Positions 30,873 through 38,791 of a stretch of DNA of 38,791 nucleotides are shown here, piece after piece. The notes below the pieces were generated by a model. That model saw nothing but the letters and a program-made list of their open reading frames with translations, was not told the origin of the DNA and did not search any database. Source of the stretch: Planctomycetota bacterium (lineage in GTDB: Bacteria; Planctomycetota; UBA1135; UBA2386); contig JAEUHS010000114.1 of NCBI GenBank assembly GCA_016794035.1, positions 1 through 38,791 on the forward strand, written 5' to 3'. How positions within the stretch are numbered: position 1 is the first letter of the stretch; each line of letters opens with the position of its first letter. The translations under genes and the position numbers were made by a program.

Positions 30873-31844
30873 ATGAAGCAGAACGAGCGTTTGTTGGTCT
30901 ATGCGGTGACCGGGTTCCTCGCGGTCATTCTCGTCATTGCAGTCGTCTTCGGGCCGAGCGGCCGCGAGGTCGTCGGCGCCACCAAGCCCGCGGGCACGCC
31001 GGCCGCGGGGGAGTCGAGGAACGGTGCGTCGGCCAAGGGTCTGGGCGAACTGCTCGGCGCGAAGGGCGACGCCGCGGCGAATCCCGACGGCAGTGTCGGC
31101 GCGGGCCGGACCGCCGAGGGCCGGGCCATCGAGGGCCGGGCCAATGAGGGCCGGGCCATCGACGCGCTGCCCGCGCCGAGTGAAGTCACCCGGCAGCAGC
31201 CGCTGGTCGCCGTCGATCCCGCAGCGCTGACGGCCGACCTGCTGGCGCAGCAGCTTGGCAGCAGCCGCCGCGATCGCAGCGTGCGCATGGTGCGCGCCCG
31301 TGCCGGCGACTCGCTCGAAGCGCTGGTGCGGCGCTGGTGCGGCGCGCGCGATCCGTTCCTCGACGAGGCCAAGGCGCTCAACGAGGACCTGACCGTGCTG
31401 CGCGTCGGCCAGGAGATCTGCGTGCCGTGGGTCGACGACGCCGTGGTGCTCGCGGCGGTCGAAGCCAGCCAGCCGAAGACGCTGGTGTCCGCGGGCGGCA
31501 GCATCCCGGGCGTCGGTTCGCTGCACAGCGTGCTCGGCGGCGGCCAGCCGGCCGCCAGCGCGCCGGCGAGCGATGGCGTCGCCATCCGCGCGGGTGGTGG
31601 TGCGGCCGACCTGCGGCCGACCTTCGCCGAGCCGGGCCGTTCGACCGCCGACGCGGCGGCGAAGACGCGACTCGCCGCGGAATACACCGTCAAGAGCGGT
31701 GACTCGCTGTGGAAGATCGCGGACCGCACCTACGGCCGGCAGCTCGCCGCCAGGATGGTCGGCGAGATCAAGGTCGCCAACCCGGGCATCGACGAACAGC
31801 GGCTGGCCGTGGGGCAGAAGCTGGTGTTGCCGAAGGCGCCCTGA
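30873..31844 (+). CDS. Membrane-anchored LysM-domain protein
   Basis: A 323-residue protein with one N-terminal membrane helix (LLVYAVTGFLAVILVIAVVF, about residues 6-25) and the rest outside the cytoplasm. A weak LysM lies about 148-190 (VRARAGDSLEALVRRWCG, ILRVGQEICVPW-like end) and a clear LysM at the C-terminus (EYTVKSGDSLWKIADRTYG, VGQKLVLPKAP). LysM binds peptidoglycan or chitin-like glycans, so it probably tethers the membrane to the wall. Between helix and LysM lies a low-complexity linker with a 15-bp tandem repeat. The ATG has a strong GGGAGGG site (about 30862-30868); the frame runs back to an ATG at 30738, but those 45 codons are Arg-rich and look non-coding. Confidence 0.85.
   Translation: MKQNERLLVYAVTGFLAVILVIAVVFGPSGREVVGATKPAGTPAAGESRNGASAKGLGELLGAKGDAAANPDGSVGAGRTAEGRAIEGRANEGRAIDALPAPSEVTRQQPLVAVDPAALTADLLAQQLGSSRRDRSVRMVRARAGDSLEALVRRWCGARDPFLDEAKALNEDLTVLRVGQEICVPWVDDAVVLAAVEASQPKTLVSAGGSIPGVGSLHSVLGGGQPAASAPASDGVAIRAGGGAADLRPTFAEPGRSTADAAAKTRLAAEYTVKSGDSLWKIADRTYGRQLAARMVGEIKVANPGIDEQRLAVGQKLVLPKAP
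31116..31160 (+). repeat. 15-bp tandem repeat, three copies, within the LysM gene
   Basis: GAGGGCCGGGCCATC occurs at 31116-31130 and 31146-31160, with a one-base-pair-class variant (ending CCAAT) between at 31131-31145. It encodes EGRAI/EGRAN/EGRAI in the periplasmic linker. Because the unit is a multiple of three, copy-number change would alter linker length without a frameshift. Confidence 0.85.
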
Positions 31845-31871
31845 GCGGGGCGCCGCAGGCTCCCCTCAGGG
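31839..31871. terminator. Hairpin after the LysM gene
   Basis: CCCTGAG (31839-31845) pairs with CTCAGGG (31865-31871), with three further G-C pairs inside after a one-base bulge. It overlaps the stop codon. There is no T-tract. A second inverted pair CCGCGG/CCGCGG (31944-31960) lies nearer the convergent regulator gene. The rest of 31845-32037 shows no gene. Confidence 0.45.
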
Positions 31872-32037
31872 TGCCGTCGGCAACGGATCGTCGGGGCCGC
31901 CGCCGCGCGGTGGCAAGACGCCGGCGAATGAGAGCGGCCAACACCGCGGCTCTGCCGCGGGCTGGGGCGGCACGGGCGAGGCTGGGCCGCGCGTCCAGCT
32001 GCAGGCAGGCGCGCGCGCCGTCCGGTCGCGGCGACCG

Positions 32038-33399
<1,362 letters not shown>

Positions 33400-33732
33400 T
33401 CGACAAGCGTAGGGCCAGGAGAGCCAAGCGGCCGCGGCTTCTCTTGGCAACGCCGGGTCGGGGTCGGCGCGGAATCCCGGCGCCGCGCGAGCCCGCGACC
33501 GTGGCGTGCGCGCGCGCCGGGTCGCCGGCCGGCCGGACCACGCGGCCCGCTTGGTTGGCGGCCATGGCACGGGGTCGCCGCCGGCCCGCGCGGGTCCGAG
33601 CGTGCCGGCGCGACCGCGCCACCCGCATCGGCGCCGGCGCCGGTGCCCTCGGCCCGGCCGCGGCGCTGCCGCGCCGCCGGGCCGCGCGTGGGGTATCCTG
33701 CTCGGACAACTGCGGTCCTCGCGCGCGTCCAC

Positions 33733-33760
33733 TTGACGGTCGGCCGTCGGAACATAGCAT
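33733..33760 (+). promoter_or_regulatory. Sigma-70-type promoter of the HEAT gene (TTGACG-16-TAGCAT)
   Basis: TTGACG (33733-33738) and TAGCAT (33755-33760) are separated by 16 bp, the best -35/-10 pair in the window. It predicts a leader of about 125 nt before the ATG at 33894. The preceding part of the 33400-33893 gap is GC-rich and shows no gene that I can support. Confidence 0.55.
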
Positions 33761-33893
33761 TCGACAGCCCTTTCCAGCCTTGCCCGGCTGGGGAGAGTCC
33801 CGGCACCGACTCGTCCGTACGCCCGCGGGTGCCGAGCCCCGTTCGCGCCCTCATCCAAGACCCCTACTGCTCTTCCTCATGGAGTCCCGTTTC

Positions 33894-36002
33894 ATGGCCC
33901 GCTCGTTCCAACAGTCTCTCCTGGCGGCAGCCGTTGCCGTCGTCGTCGGCGGCTCGGCCCTGGCGCAGGACACGCCGCTGCGCGAAGCCGTCAATCTGCT
34001 GCGGTTGAACAAGACGGACGAAGCGGTGAGCAAGCTGCGCGAGATCCTGACCGCGGATCCGTCGAACACCGAAGCGCTGCAGCTCTACCAGTCGGTCTCG
34101 CAGGACGAGTGGTACCTGCTGATGACGACCAAGGGTGAGATCCAGCAGATCGCCCAGTCGATCCTCGCGCGCGCCAAGGTCGAGACCAAGCAGCGCTCCC
34201 GGGACGAGGCCGCGATCGCCGAACTGGTCGCCACCGCGACCGCCAAGGACAGCGACTACGGCGCGCGCCAGGCCGCGATCAACAAGCTGATCGCGGACCA
34301 CGGTGAGTTCGCGGTGCCGGCGCTGGTCGAGAAGCTGGGCAACCCGGACGACGCCGAGGGGCAGATCCAGGCCATCTACACCCTGTCGCAGCTGCGCTCG
34401 GCCGCCGTGCTGCCGCTGATCGAGGCGCTGAAGAGCAGCAGCGAACTCGTCGTGCAGAACGCCGCCGCGGCGCTGCACCAGATCGGCGACGATCGCGCGG
34501 CGCCGTCGATGGCCCACCTGACCGACGACAGCCGCGCCGGCGTCAGCGCGATCGCGCGCAAGTTCGTCGCCAAGCACAACGTCGCCGGCAACGCCGTCGA
34601 CCTGATGCTGGCCCAGGCCGGCAACTACCTGAAGGGCGAGATCCCGATCGGCGGCTTCAGCCAGGTGGTCTGGCAGCTCAAGGACGACAAGCTGGTGCCG
34701 ACCGACGTGCCGGCGTTGCTCTACCCGAGCGAACTGGCGAAGTCGGTCGCCGCGACCGCGGTGCGCATCGCGCCGGCCAGCCTGCCGGCCCGCAGCATGC
34801 TGGCGCAGGCCAACCTCGGCCAGGCCAACCTGATCGAGAGTTCGCTCGCCAAGGGCGACGAGTCGCTGCGCGCGCTCGAGCCCGTCGCCGCCGAACTGAA
34901 GATCGCCGCGATGGCGACCGGTCTCGACTCGCTGCGCGCGGCGCTCGACACCGCCGTTCGCCAGGGCCTGCCGGCCGTGGCCAGCGGCGCGATCGAGGTG
35001 CTGGGCGGCGTCGAGACCGTCGACACGATCGGGCAGAGCAGCCTGCTGGCCGCGCTGAACAGCTCCGACAAGCGCATCAAGTACGCGGCCGCCGAGGCGC
35101 TGGTCCGCGCCAGCGGCGGCGCGCGCGTGCCGCAGCAGGAGCAGGTCGTCGCGGTGCTCGCCGATGCGGTCGCCGAGGAGTCGGTGCGCACGATCCAGGT
35201 GATCGCCCCGTCGCTCGACTCGGCCAGCGCCGTGCAGGCCGCGAGCAGCGTGCGCAGCCTGGCGATCGACGCCAGCGCCGACGCGGTGGACGGCATGCGC
35301 AGCCTGCTGGTCAACCCGAACGTCGACGTCGTGGTGATCAACGAGATCCTGCCCGATCGCCTGCCCGAAGACGTGATCGGCAACATGAAGAAGGACTCGC
35401 GCCTCGCCAGCGCGCGCATCGTCATCGTCGCCAAGGACGTCGATGCCGCGAAGGCGCGCTTCGGCGAGGGCGTCGGCGTCGTGCAGGCGCCGCTGACCGG
35501 TGAGACGCTGGTCGCCGCCGTCAACACCGCGCTCGACGGTGTCGCCAGTCCGGCGAACGAGCGCGCCGAGGGCTACGCGACCAAGGCCAGCAACGCGCTG
35601 CTGTCGATCGCCGAGCAGAAGAGCAGCATCGAGGGCGCGCTGTCGAACCTGGCCAAGCAGCTGAACCGCGGCGACGCCGTCGCGGTGCCGGCCGCGCGCG
35701 CGCTCGGACTCGCCGGTGGGGCCGGCGAGCTCGGCAGCCTGGTGCCCGTGCTCGCGGGCGGTGGCAGCGTCGAGCTGAAGACTGCGGCCGCGACCGCCAT
35801 CGGCAACATCCTGTCGCGCCTCGACGCGTGCCCGGACGACGTCGCCACGGCGCTGATGGCCCTGCTCAGCAGCGACGCCGAGGTCTCGCTGCGCACCGCG
35901 GCGGCCGTCGCGCTCGGCAAGGGCAAGGTCGCCCCGGCCAAGCGCGCCGAGCTCGAGCTCATGCTGCGCCGCGTCGCCGGCAGCGCCGCCACCGAAGGCT
36001 GA
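33894..36002 (+). CDS. Secreted HEAT-repeat protein with an embedded receiver-like domain
   Basis: A 702-residue exported protein. The signal peptide is LLAAAVAVVVGGSALAQ (cleaved near residue 25). A TPR-like segment follows (LREAVNLLRLNKTDEAVSKL, then LTADPSNTEALQLY), then HEAT-like helical repeats (AVPALVEKLGNPDDAEGQI, LPLIEALKSSSELVVQNA, KRIKYAAAEALVRASGG). About residues 465-555 look like a response-regulator receiver fold: VDVVVINEILPD at the phosphorylation strand has N483 instead of Asp, then SARIVIVAK and VQAPLTGETLVAAVNTAL. More HEAT repeats end the protein. The start at 33894 is preferred over the ATG five codons upstream because GGAG lies at the right distance. Probably a periplasmic scaffold; its partner is unknown. 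Confidence 0.8.
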   Translation: MARSFQQSLLAAAVAVVVGGSALAQDTPLREAVNLLRLNKTDEAVSKLREILTADPSNTEALQLYQSVSQDEWYLLMTTKGEIQQIAQSILARAKVETKQRSRDEAAIAELVATATAKDSDYGARQAAINKLIADHGEFAVPALVEKLGNPDDAEGQIQAIYTLSQLRSAAVLPLIEALKSSSELVVQNAAAALHQIGDDRAAPSMAHLTDDSRAGVSAIARKFVAKHNVAGNAVDLMLAQAGNYLKGEIPIGGFSQVVWQLKDDKLVPTDVPALLYPSELAKSVAATAVRIAPASLPARSMLAQANLGQANLIESSLAKGDESLRALEPVAAELKIAAMATGLDSLRAALDTAVRQGLPAVASGAIEVLGGVETVDTIGQSSLLAALNSSDKRIKYAAAEALVRASGGARVPQQEQVVAVLADAVAEESVRTIQVIAPSLDSASAVQAASSVRSLAIDASADAVDGMRSLLVNPNVDVVVINEILPDRLPEDVIGNMKKDSRLASARIVIVAKDVDAAKARFGEGVGVVQAPLTGETLVAAVNTALDGVASPANERAEGYATKASNALLSIAEQKSSIEGALSNLAKQLNRGDAVAVPAARALGLAGGAGELGSLVPVLAGGGSVELKTAAATAIGNILSRLDACPDDVATALMALLSSDAEVSLRTAAAVALGKGKVAPAKRAELELMLRRVAGSAATEG

Positions 36003-36052
36003 GCGCTGCTTCGTGCCGCGAGTGCCGGCCACGTCCGGCCTCGACGTCACCC

Positions 36053-36074
36053 GGGGTCGCCATCTGGCGGCCCC
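36053..36074. terminator. Hairpin after the HEAT gene
   Basis: GGGGTCGCC (36053-36061) pairs with GGCGGCCCC (36066-36074), with one G-U pair and loop ATCT. It begins 50 nt after the stop and has no T-tract, as usual in this GC-rich sequence. The remaining gap to the tRNA shows nothing else. Confidence 0.45.
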
Positions 36075-36176
36075 GCGCCGTTGCTGGCCCGAGGGCCGTG
36101 CTGCCCGGCGCCGGGCGACGGCCGGCGGGGGCGCTCGAGGCCGCGTTTCGCGCTGGATCCGAGGCGCGCGCATCGC

Positions 36177-36182
36177 TACTCT
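36177..36182 (+). promoter_or_regulatory. -10 element TACTCT of tRNA-Thr
   Basis: GCTACTCTCCC puts TACTCT 14 nt before the mature tRNA, so transcription should start about 8 nt upstream of it. Because tRNA ends are exact, this is the best calibrated -10 in the window and supports the GCTANNCTC motif seen elsewhere. Confidence 0.55.
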
Positions 36183-36196
36183 CCCTCGCCCGCTGC

Positions 36197-36272
36197 GCCG
36201 ATGTAGCTCAGCTGGTAGAGCAATGCTTTCGTAAAGCATAGGTCGCGGGTTCGAATCCCACCATCGGCTCCA
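36197..36272 (+). tRNA. tRNA-Thr (anticodon CGT)
   Basis: Seventy-six bases folding as a complete cloverleaf: acceptor GCCGATG/CATCGGC (seven perfect pairs), D arm GCTC...GAGC, anticodon stem ATGCT/AGCAT with loop TTCGTAA (anticodon CGT, codon ACG), variable loop AGGTC, T loop TTCGAAT, discriminator T and encoded CCA (36270-36272). The second T-stem pair is a C-A mismatch (GCGGG against CCCAC), unusual but tolerable. Confidence 0.97.
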
Positions 36273-36275
36273 ATG

Positions 36276-36306
36276 CCCCGCTCGCGGCCTCGCGTCGTGA
36301 GCGGGG
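36276..36306. terminator. Hairpin directly after tRNA-Thr
   Basis: CCCCGCTC (36276-36283) pairs perfectly with GAGCGGGG (36299-36306) around a 15-base loop, starting 3 nt after the tRNA. No T-tract follows. Most likely the transcription stop of the tRNA gene. Confidence 0.55.
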
Positions 36307-36370
36307 CGATCGTTCGGGCGCCGCTGTTCGCCAGCGGGGCCGTTCGCGCAGGGTTGCTGCAGAGGGATGG

Positions 36371-36916
36371 GTGATCGTGATGGCTAGACTCGCCGTGATC
36401 TGTGTTCTCGCCGGCAGCGTGTGGTTGGCCGCGTGTCGGACGCCGCCGCCGCGACCGTGGCTGCGCTACCAGCAGGACGGCCCGACGCAGTGGGCCACCA
36501 ACGCCGATGGCCTCTATGCCGGCCGCCTGCACGGCGCCGACGTCACGATCGACCTCGGCAAGAAGCAGACGCGCGTGCAGATCGTGGTCGACAACGCGAC
36601 CCGTGCACCGGTCGAGTTCCGGGTCGGCCCGGACGGCGGTCAGCCGCGCGCCGCGATCGGCGAGGTGCTGCTGCGCCAGGCCGGCGGTCCGGCTGGCAGC
36701 TCCGGCATGCAGCCGTACCGCGCGATGCAGCCGCTGGTCGTCGAACCGGGATGGCGCGCGACCTTCTTTCTCGACAGCCCGCTGGGCCGCGACCCGGTAC
36801 TCGGCCAGTACTTCGTGCTGGCGGTCGAAGCCAGCGACGCGACCGGTACCAACGAACGCCGCACGTTGCCGCTGCGGGCGATCACATCGGGCACCATGCC
36901 GGCCGACGGGCAGTAG
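36371..36916 (+). CDS. Lipoprotein of unknown function
   Basis: A 181-residue lipoprotein by the longest start (GTG 36371; ATG 36380 is an alternative). The signal peptide is MARLAVICVLAGSVWLAAC with lipobox LAAC. The mature part (about 155 residues) is beta-rich: GLYAGRLHGADVTIDLGKK, VQIVVDNATRAPVEFRVG, LVVEPGWRATFFLDS, FVLAVEASDATGTNERRTLP. This resembles an immunoglobulin-like sandwich of unknown role; no family is assigned. A GAGGG site lies just upstream. It stands alone between the tRNA and cardiolipin synthase. Confidence 0.72.
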   Translation: MIVMARLAVICVLAGSVWLAACRTPPPRPWLRYQQDGPTQWATNADGLYAGRLHGADVTIDLGKKQTRVQIVVDNATRAPVEFRVGPDGGQPRAAIGEVLLRQAGGPAGSSGMQPYRAMQPLVVEPGWRATFFLDSPLGRDPVLGQYFVLAVEASDATGTNERRTLPLRAITSGTMPADGQ

Positions 36917-37193
36917 GGAGCGCTGCGCCGAGCGCAGCCATCCCGCCGGAATCCCCTGAGTGCTGCCGCGACGCGGAGGCCGCATGCCGGCGAACGCGAG
37001 CACCCAGCACCGCCTCGGCAGCGAGCGCAGCCGGCTGGGGCGACCGCGGAGCGCCGCGGTCCCATCGGATTCCGCGGTGCCGTCGCACTTCGGTCCGGCC
37101 GCTGATCGTGCCAGGAGTTCGCTGAGGCCGCGTGCTTGCGCGTCTGGGCACCGTTCGGTCAGCTAGGCAGGGACGTCGCTGCCCTCCGCCACC

Positions 37194-38651
37194 GTGATCC
37201 ACGCCGCCATCGCGATCGACTCGGCCAGCTCCTGGCAGGTGATCGCGATCGCCCTGCTGGGCGAACTGCTGGCGATCGTGTTCGTCTACCGCGTGCTCGT
37301 GCGTGGCGGTTCGCCGTCGAGCACGCTGCTCTGGATGCTGGTGATCCTGGCGACGCCGTGGATCGGGCTGCTGCTCTACTACCTGCTGCCGCGTCGCCTG
37401 CAACTGCGGCGGCTGCGCCGCCTGCGCGTGCGCGGCGCCCGTGCCCGGGATCTCCGGCCGCGCCGCAGCCCGGCCGAGGCCACGTCGACGCCTCCGCGCA
37501 TCGGTCTGCGCGCGCTGCTCGCCGGCGCCGACGGCGATGGCCTGTCTGCAGATTCCGTGCTGCGCTGGCTGCCATCGGGTGAGCAGTTCTTCCATGCGGC
37601 GACGGTGGCGATCGAGCGGGCGCAGCACCACGTACACGTCGTCGTCTACATCCTGCGGCCCGACGCAGCCGGTCGGCGCTTCCTCGAGTTGCTGACGCGC
37701 GCGGCGTCGCGCGGCATCGCCGTGCGGCTGCTCTACGACTCGTTGGGGAGCTTCGGCCTGAAAGCGACGCACCTGCAGGCGTTGCGCGCCGCCGGCGGAC
37801 AGGCCGAGGCGTTCCTGCCGCTGCTGTGGAAGCGGCGTCCGTTCACGGTCAACCTGCGCAACCATCGCAAGCTACTGGTCGTCGACGGCGCGGTCGGTTT
37901 CGTCGGCGGCCGCAACGTGGGCGACGAGTACTTCACGGACCGTGTGGGACGGTCGCGCCGCTGGCTCGATGCGATGCTCGAACTGCGCGGCCCGGCGGTC
38001 GCTCGCCTGCAGGGCGTCTTCGTCGAGGACTGGTGCACCGCGACCGATCAGGTGCTCGACGAACTGCCGACCGGACCCGCCGCGGCGCCGCATGCGGACG
38101 GCGGCGAGGCTGCCGTCGTCTGCAGTGGACCCGACCGCGAGGAGTCGGACCTGTGGTTCTCGGTGATCCAGGCGATCGGCGATGCGGCGGAGACGGTCGA
38201 CCTCAGCTCGCCCTACCTGGTGCCGCCGCCGACGCTGCTGTTCGCGCTGCAGCTCGCGGCTGCGCGTGGCGTCACCGTGCGCATCTACACCAACGGACCC
38301 AAAGTCGAGTCCGCCGTGCTCTACCACGCGCAGCGGCATCACTATCGGCAGCTGCTGGCCGCCGGCGTCGAGCTGTACGAGACCGTGCGCGAGTACAACC
38401 ACGCCAAGCTGCTGGTCGTCGATGGCAAGACGGTGCTGGTCGGCAGCGCCAACATGGACTTGCGCAGCGCGCACCTGAACTTCGAGATCGCGGTGGTGGC
38501 GATCGATGCCGAGATCCTGGCCGGCGAAGTATCGCAGACGATCGAGCAGCGCCGCGCCGATTTCCGTCGCCTGCAGGAGGCGGACCTGCCGAGCGACCCG
38601 ATCCGTCGCGTGCTCGACGGCCTCTGCGGCATGCTGTCGCCGCTGCTGTGA
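37194..38651 (+). CDS. cls: Cardiolipin-synthase-type phospholipase D
   Basis: A 485-residue phospholipase D superfamily enzyme. Two N-terminal membrane helices (VIAIALLGELLAIVFVYRVL and STLLWMLVILATPWIGLLLY) precede two HxKxxxxD motifs: NHRKLLVVDG (H224, K226, D231) and NHAKLLVVDG (H403, K405, D410), each followed by the conserved GG/GS..N (VGGRNVGDEYF; VGSANMDLRS). It would transfer a phosphatidyl group between two phosphatidylglycerols to make cardiolipin at the inner membrane. The start is a GTG that puts the first helix at a normal position. The 277-bp region before it is non-coding with no clear promoter. A mobile-element end begins right after its stop codon. Confidence 0.92.
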   Translation: MIHAAIAIDSASSWQVIAIALLGELLAIVFVYRVLVRGGSPSSTLLWMLVILATPWIGLLLYYLLPRRLQLRRLRRLRVRGARARDLRPRRSPAEATSTPPRIGLRALLAGADGDGLSADSVLRWLPSGEQFFHAATVAIERAQHHVHVVVYILRPDAAGRRFLELLTRAASRGIAVRLLYDSLGSFGLKATHLQALRAAGGQAEAFLPLLWKRRPFTVNLRNHRKLLVVDGAVGFVGGRNVGDEYFTDRVGRSRRWLDAMLELRGPAVARLQGVFVEDWCTATDQVLDELPTGPAAAPHADGGEAAVVCSGPDREESDLWFSVIQAIGDAAETVDLSSPYLVPPPTLLFALQLAAARGVTVRIYTNGPKVESAVLYHAQRHHYRQLLAAGVELYETVREYNHAKLLVVDGKTVLVGSANMDLRSAHLNFEIAVVAIDAEILAGEVSQTIEQRRADFRRLQEADLPSDPIRRVLDGLCGMLSPLL

Positions 38652-38791
38652 GGAACTGATGACTTGCGTGCAGCTCCTTGGCCGAGGGCGTCAGGAAGGC
38701 CGTCGGAATGAGTCTTCCGTCAGGCGGCGATGGCGTCGCGCACGGTGCGGTCGCCGTCGAAGCTCATGGGGTGGATGCTGCGGTCGCCCCA
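38652..38791. mobile_element. End of a second mobile-element copy, running off the window
   Basis: The base after the cls stop codon begins GGAACTGATGACTTGCGTG, matching the left terminal repeat of the 28210 relic (ACTGATGnCTTGCGTG shared), and 118 bp further GGATGCTGCGGTCGCCCCA matches its internal block (19 bp, one difference). Spacing in the two copies is 118 and 116 bp. The other end lies outside. A minus-strand reading frame ends within it. Confidence 0.5.
38720..38791 (-). CDS. C-terminal end of the element-encoded protein (partial)
   Basis: Twenty-three residues and a stop: WGDRSIHPMSFDGDRTVRDA then IAA. It aligns without gaps with the relic frame at 28276-28347. The family is not recognised. 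It would be the 3' end of a transposase or passenger gene whose body lies beyond the right edge. Confidence 0.4.
   Translation of the reverse strand, partial: WGDRSIHPMSFDGDRTVRDAIAA

Noticed and set aside
36385..36390. TAGACT as a -10 promoter element
   Set aside because: It lies inside the signal-peptide codons (Ala-Arg-Leu) of the lipoprotein; a start downstream of it would leave a signal peptide without a positive N-terminus.

Overview
This is a compact, very GC-rich bacterial chromosomal window (third codon positions strongly G/C, so long spurious open frames lie opposite most genes). Several traits fit Planctomycetota or a neighbouring deep phylum: a decayed C-terminal tail of the type that closes many secreted planctomycete proteins (near 3466-3651), a secreted HEAT-repeat protein, LysM and lipid-modification genes, and few canonical Shine-Dalgarno or -35 sites. 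The phylum call is an inference, not a measurement. No ribosomal marker is present; the only RNA gene is tRNA-Thr(CGT) at 36197-36272.

Layout. (1) 1-3328, minus strand: a three-subunit molybdenum hydroxylase operon (Tat-exported 2Fe-2S subunit, molybdopterin subunit, FAD subunit cut by the window edge). (2) 3466-8928, plus: a secreted-protein remnant; a peroxiredoxin-like gene whose frame is crossed by one TGA exactly at the first position of its CxxC motif, followed by a hairpin with bacterial SECIS geometry (a probable selenoprotein); an alpha-helical-barrel-like unknown; a two-CBS-domain protein; a YjdF/DUF2238-type membrane protein; and a fusion of protein-L-isoaspartate methyltransferase with an erythromycin-esterase-like domain. 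(3) 8934-18488: Lhr-type helicase, a polytopic glycosyltransferase-like protein, an MBL-fold protein, a macro-domain protein, and a secreted M28 peptidase with a PDZ-like tail.

(4) 18491-30677: a biosynthetic island resembling aryl-polyene/flexirubin/xanthomonadin clusters: ACP, an intact ketosynthase, a ketosynthase-like chain-length factor that has lost all three catalytic residues, two flavin-dependent halogenase-like enzymes, an AMP-dependent ligase, an MMPL-type exporter, an LpxL-like acyltransferase, a small lipoprotein and a LolA-like carrier. No ketoreductase, dehydratase, thioesterase or ammonia lyase is in the island, so either those are encoded elsewhere or the product is not a simple polyene. 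The expected logic is: the ligase loads a starter onto ACP, KS/CLF extends it, the flavoenzymes tailor the ring or chain, the acyltransferase esterifies it to a lipid, and MMPL/LolA/lipoprotein move it to the outer membrane. A 313-bp mobile-element relic and a strong G-quadruplex motif interrupt the island before its last two genes.

(5) 30725-38791: LysM protein, NtrC-type response regulator, secreted HEAT protein carrying a receiver-like domain, tRNA-Thr, a lipoprotein, a cardiolipin-synthase-type phospholipase D, and, right after its stop codon, the end of a second copy of the mobile element that runs off the window. Recurring -10 hexamers (TANNNT, often inside GCTANNCTC) lie 6-8 nt before several start codons, which suggests frequent leaderless or near-leaderless transcription.
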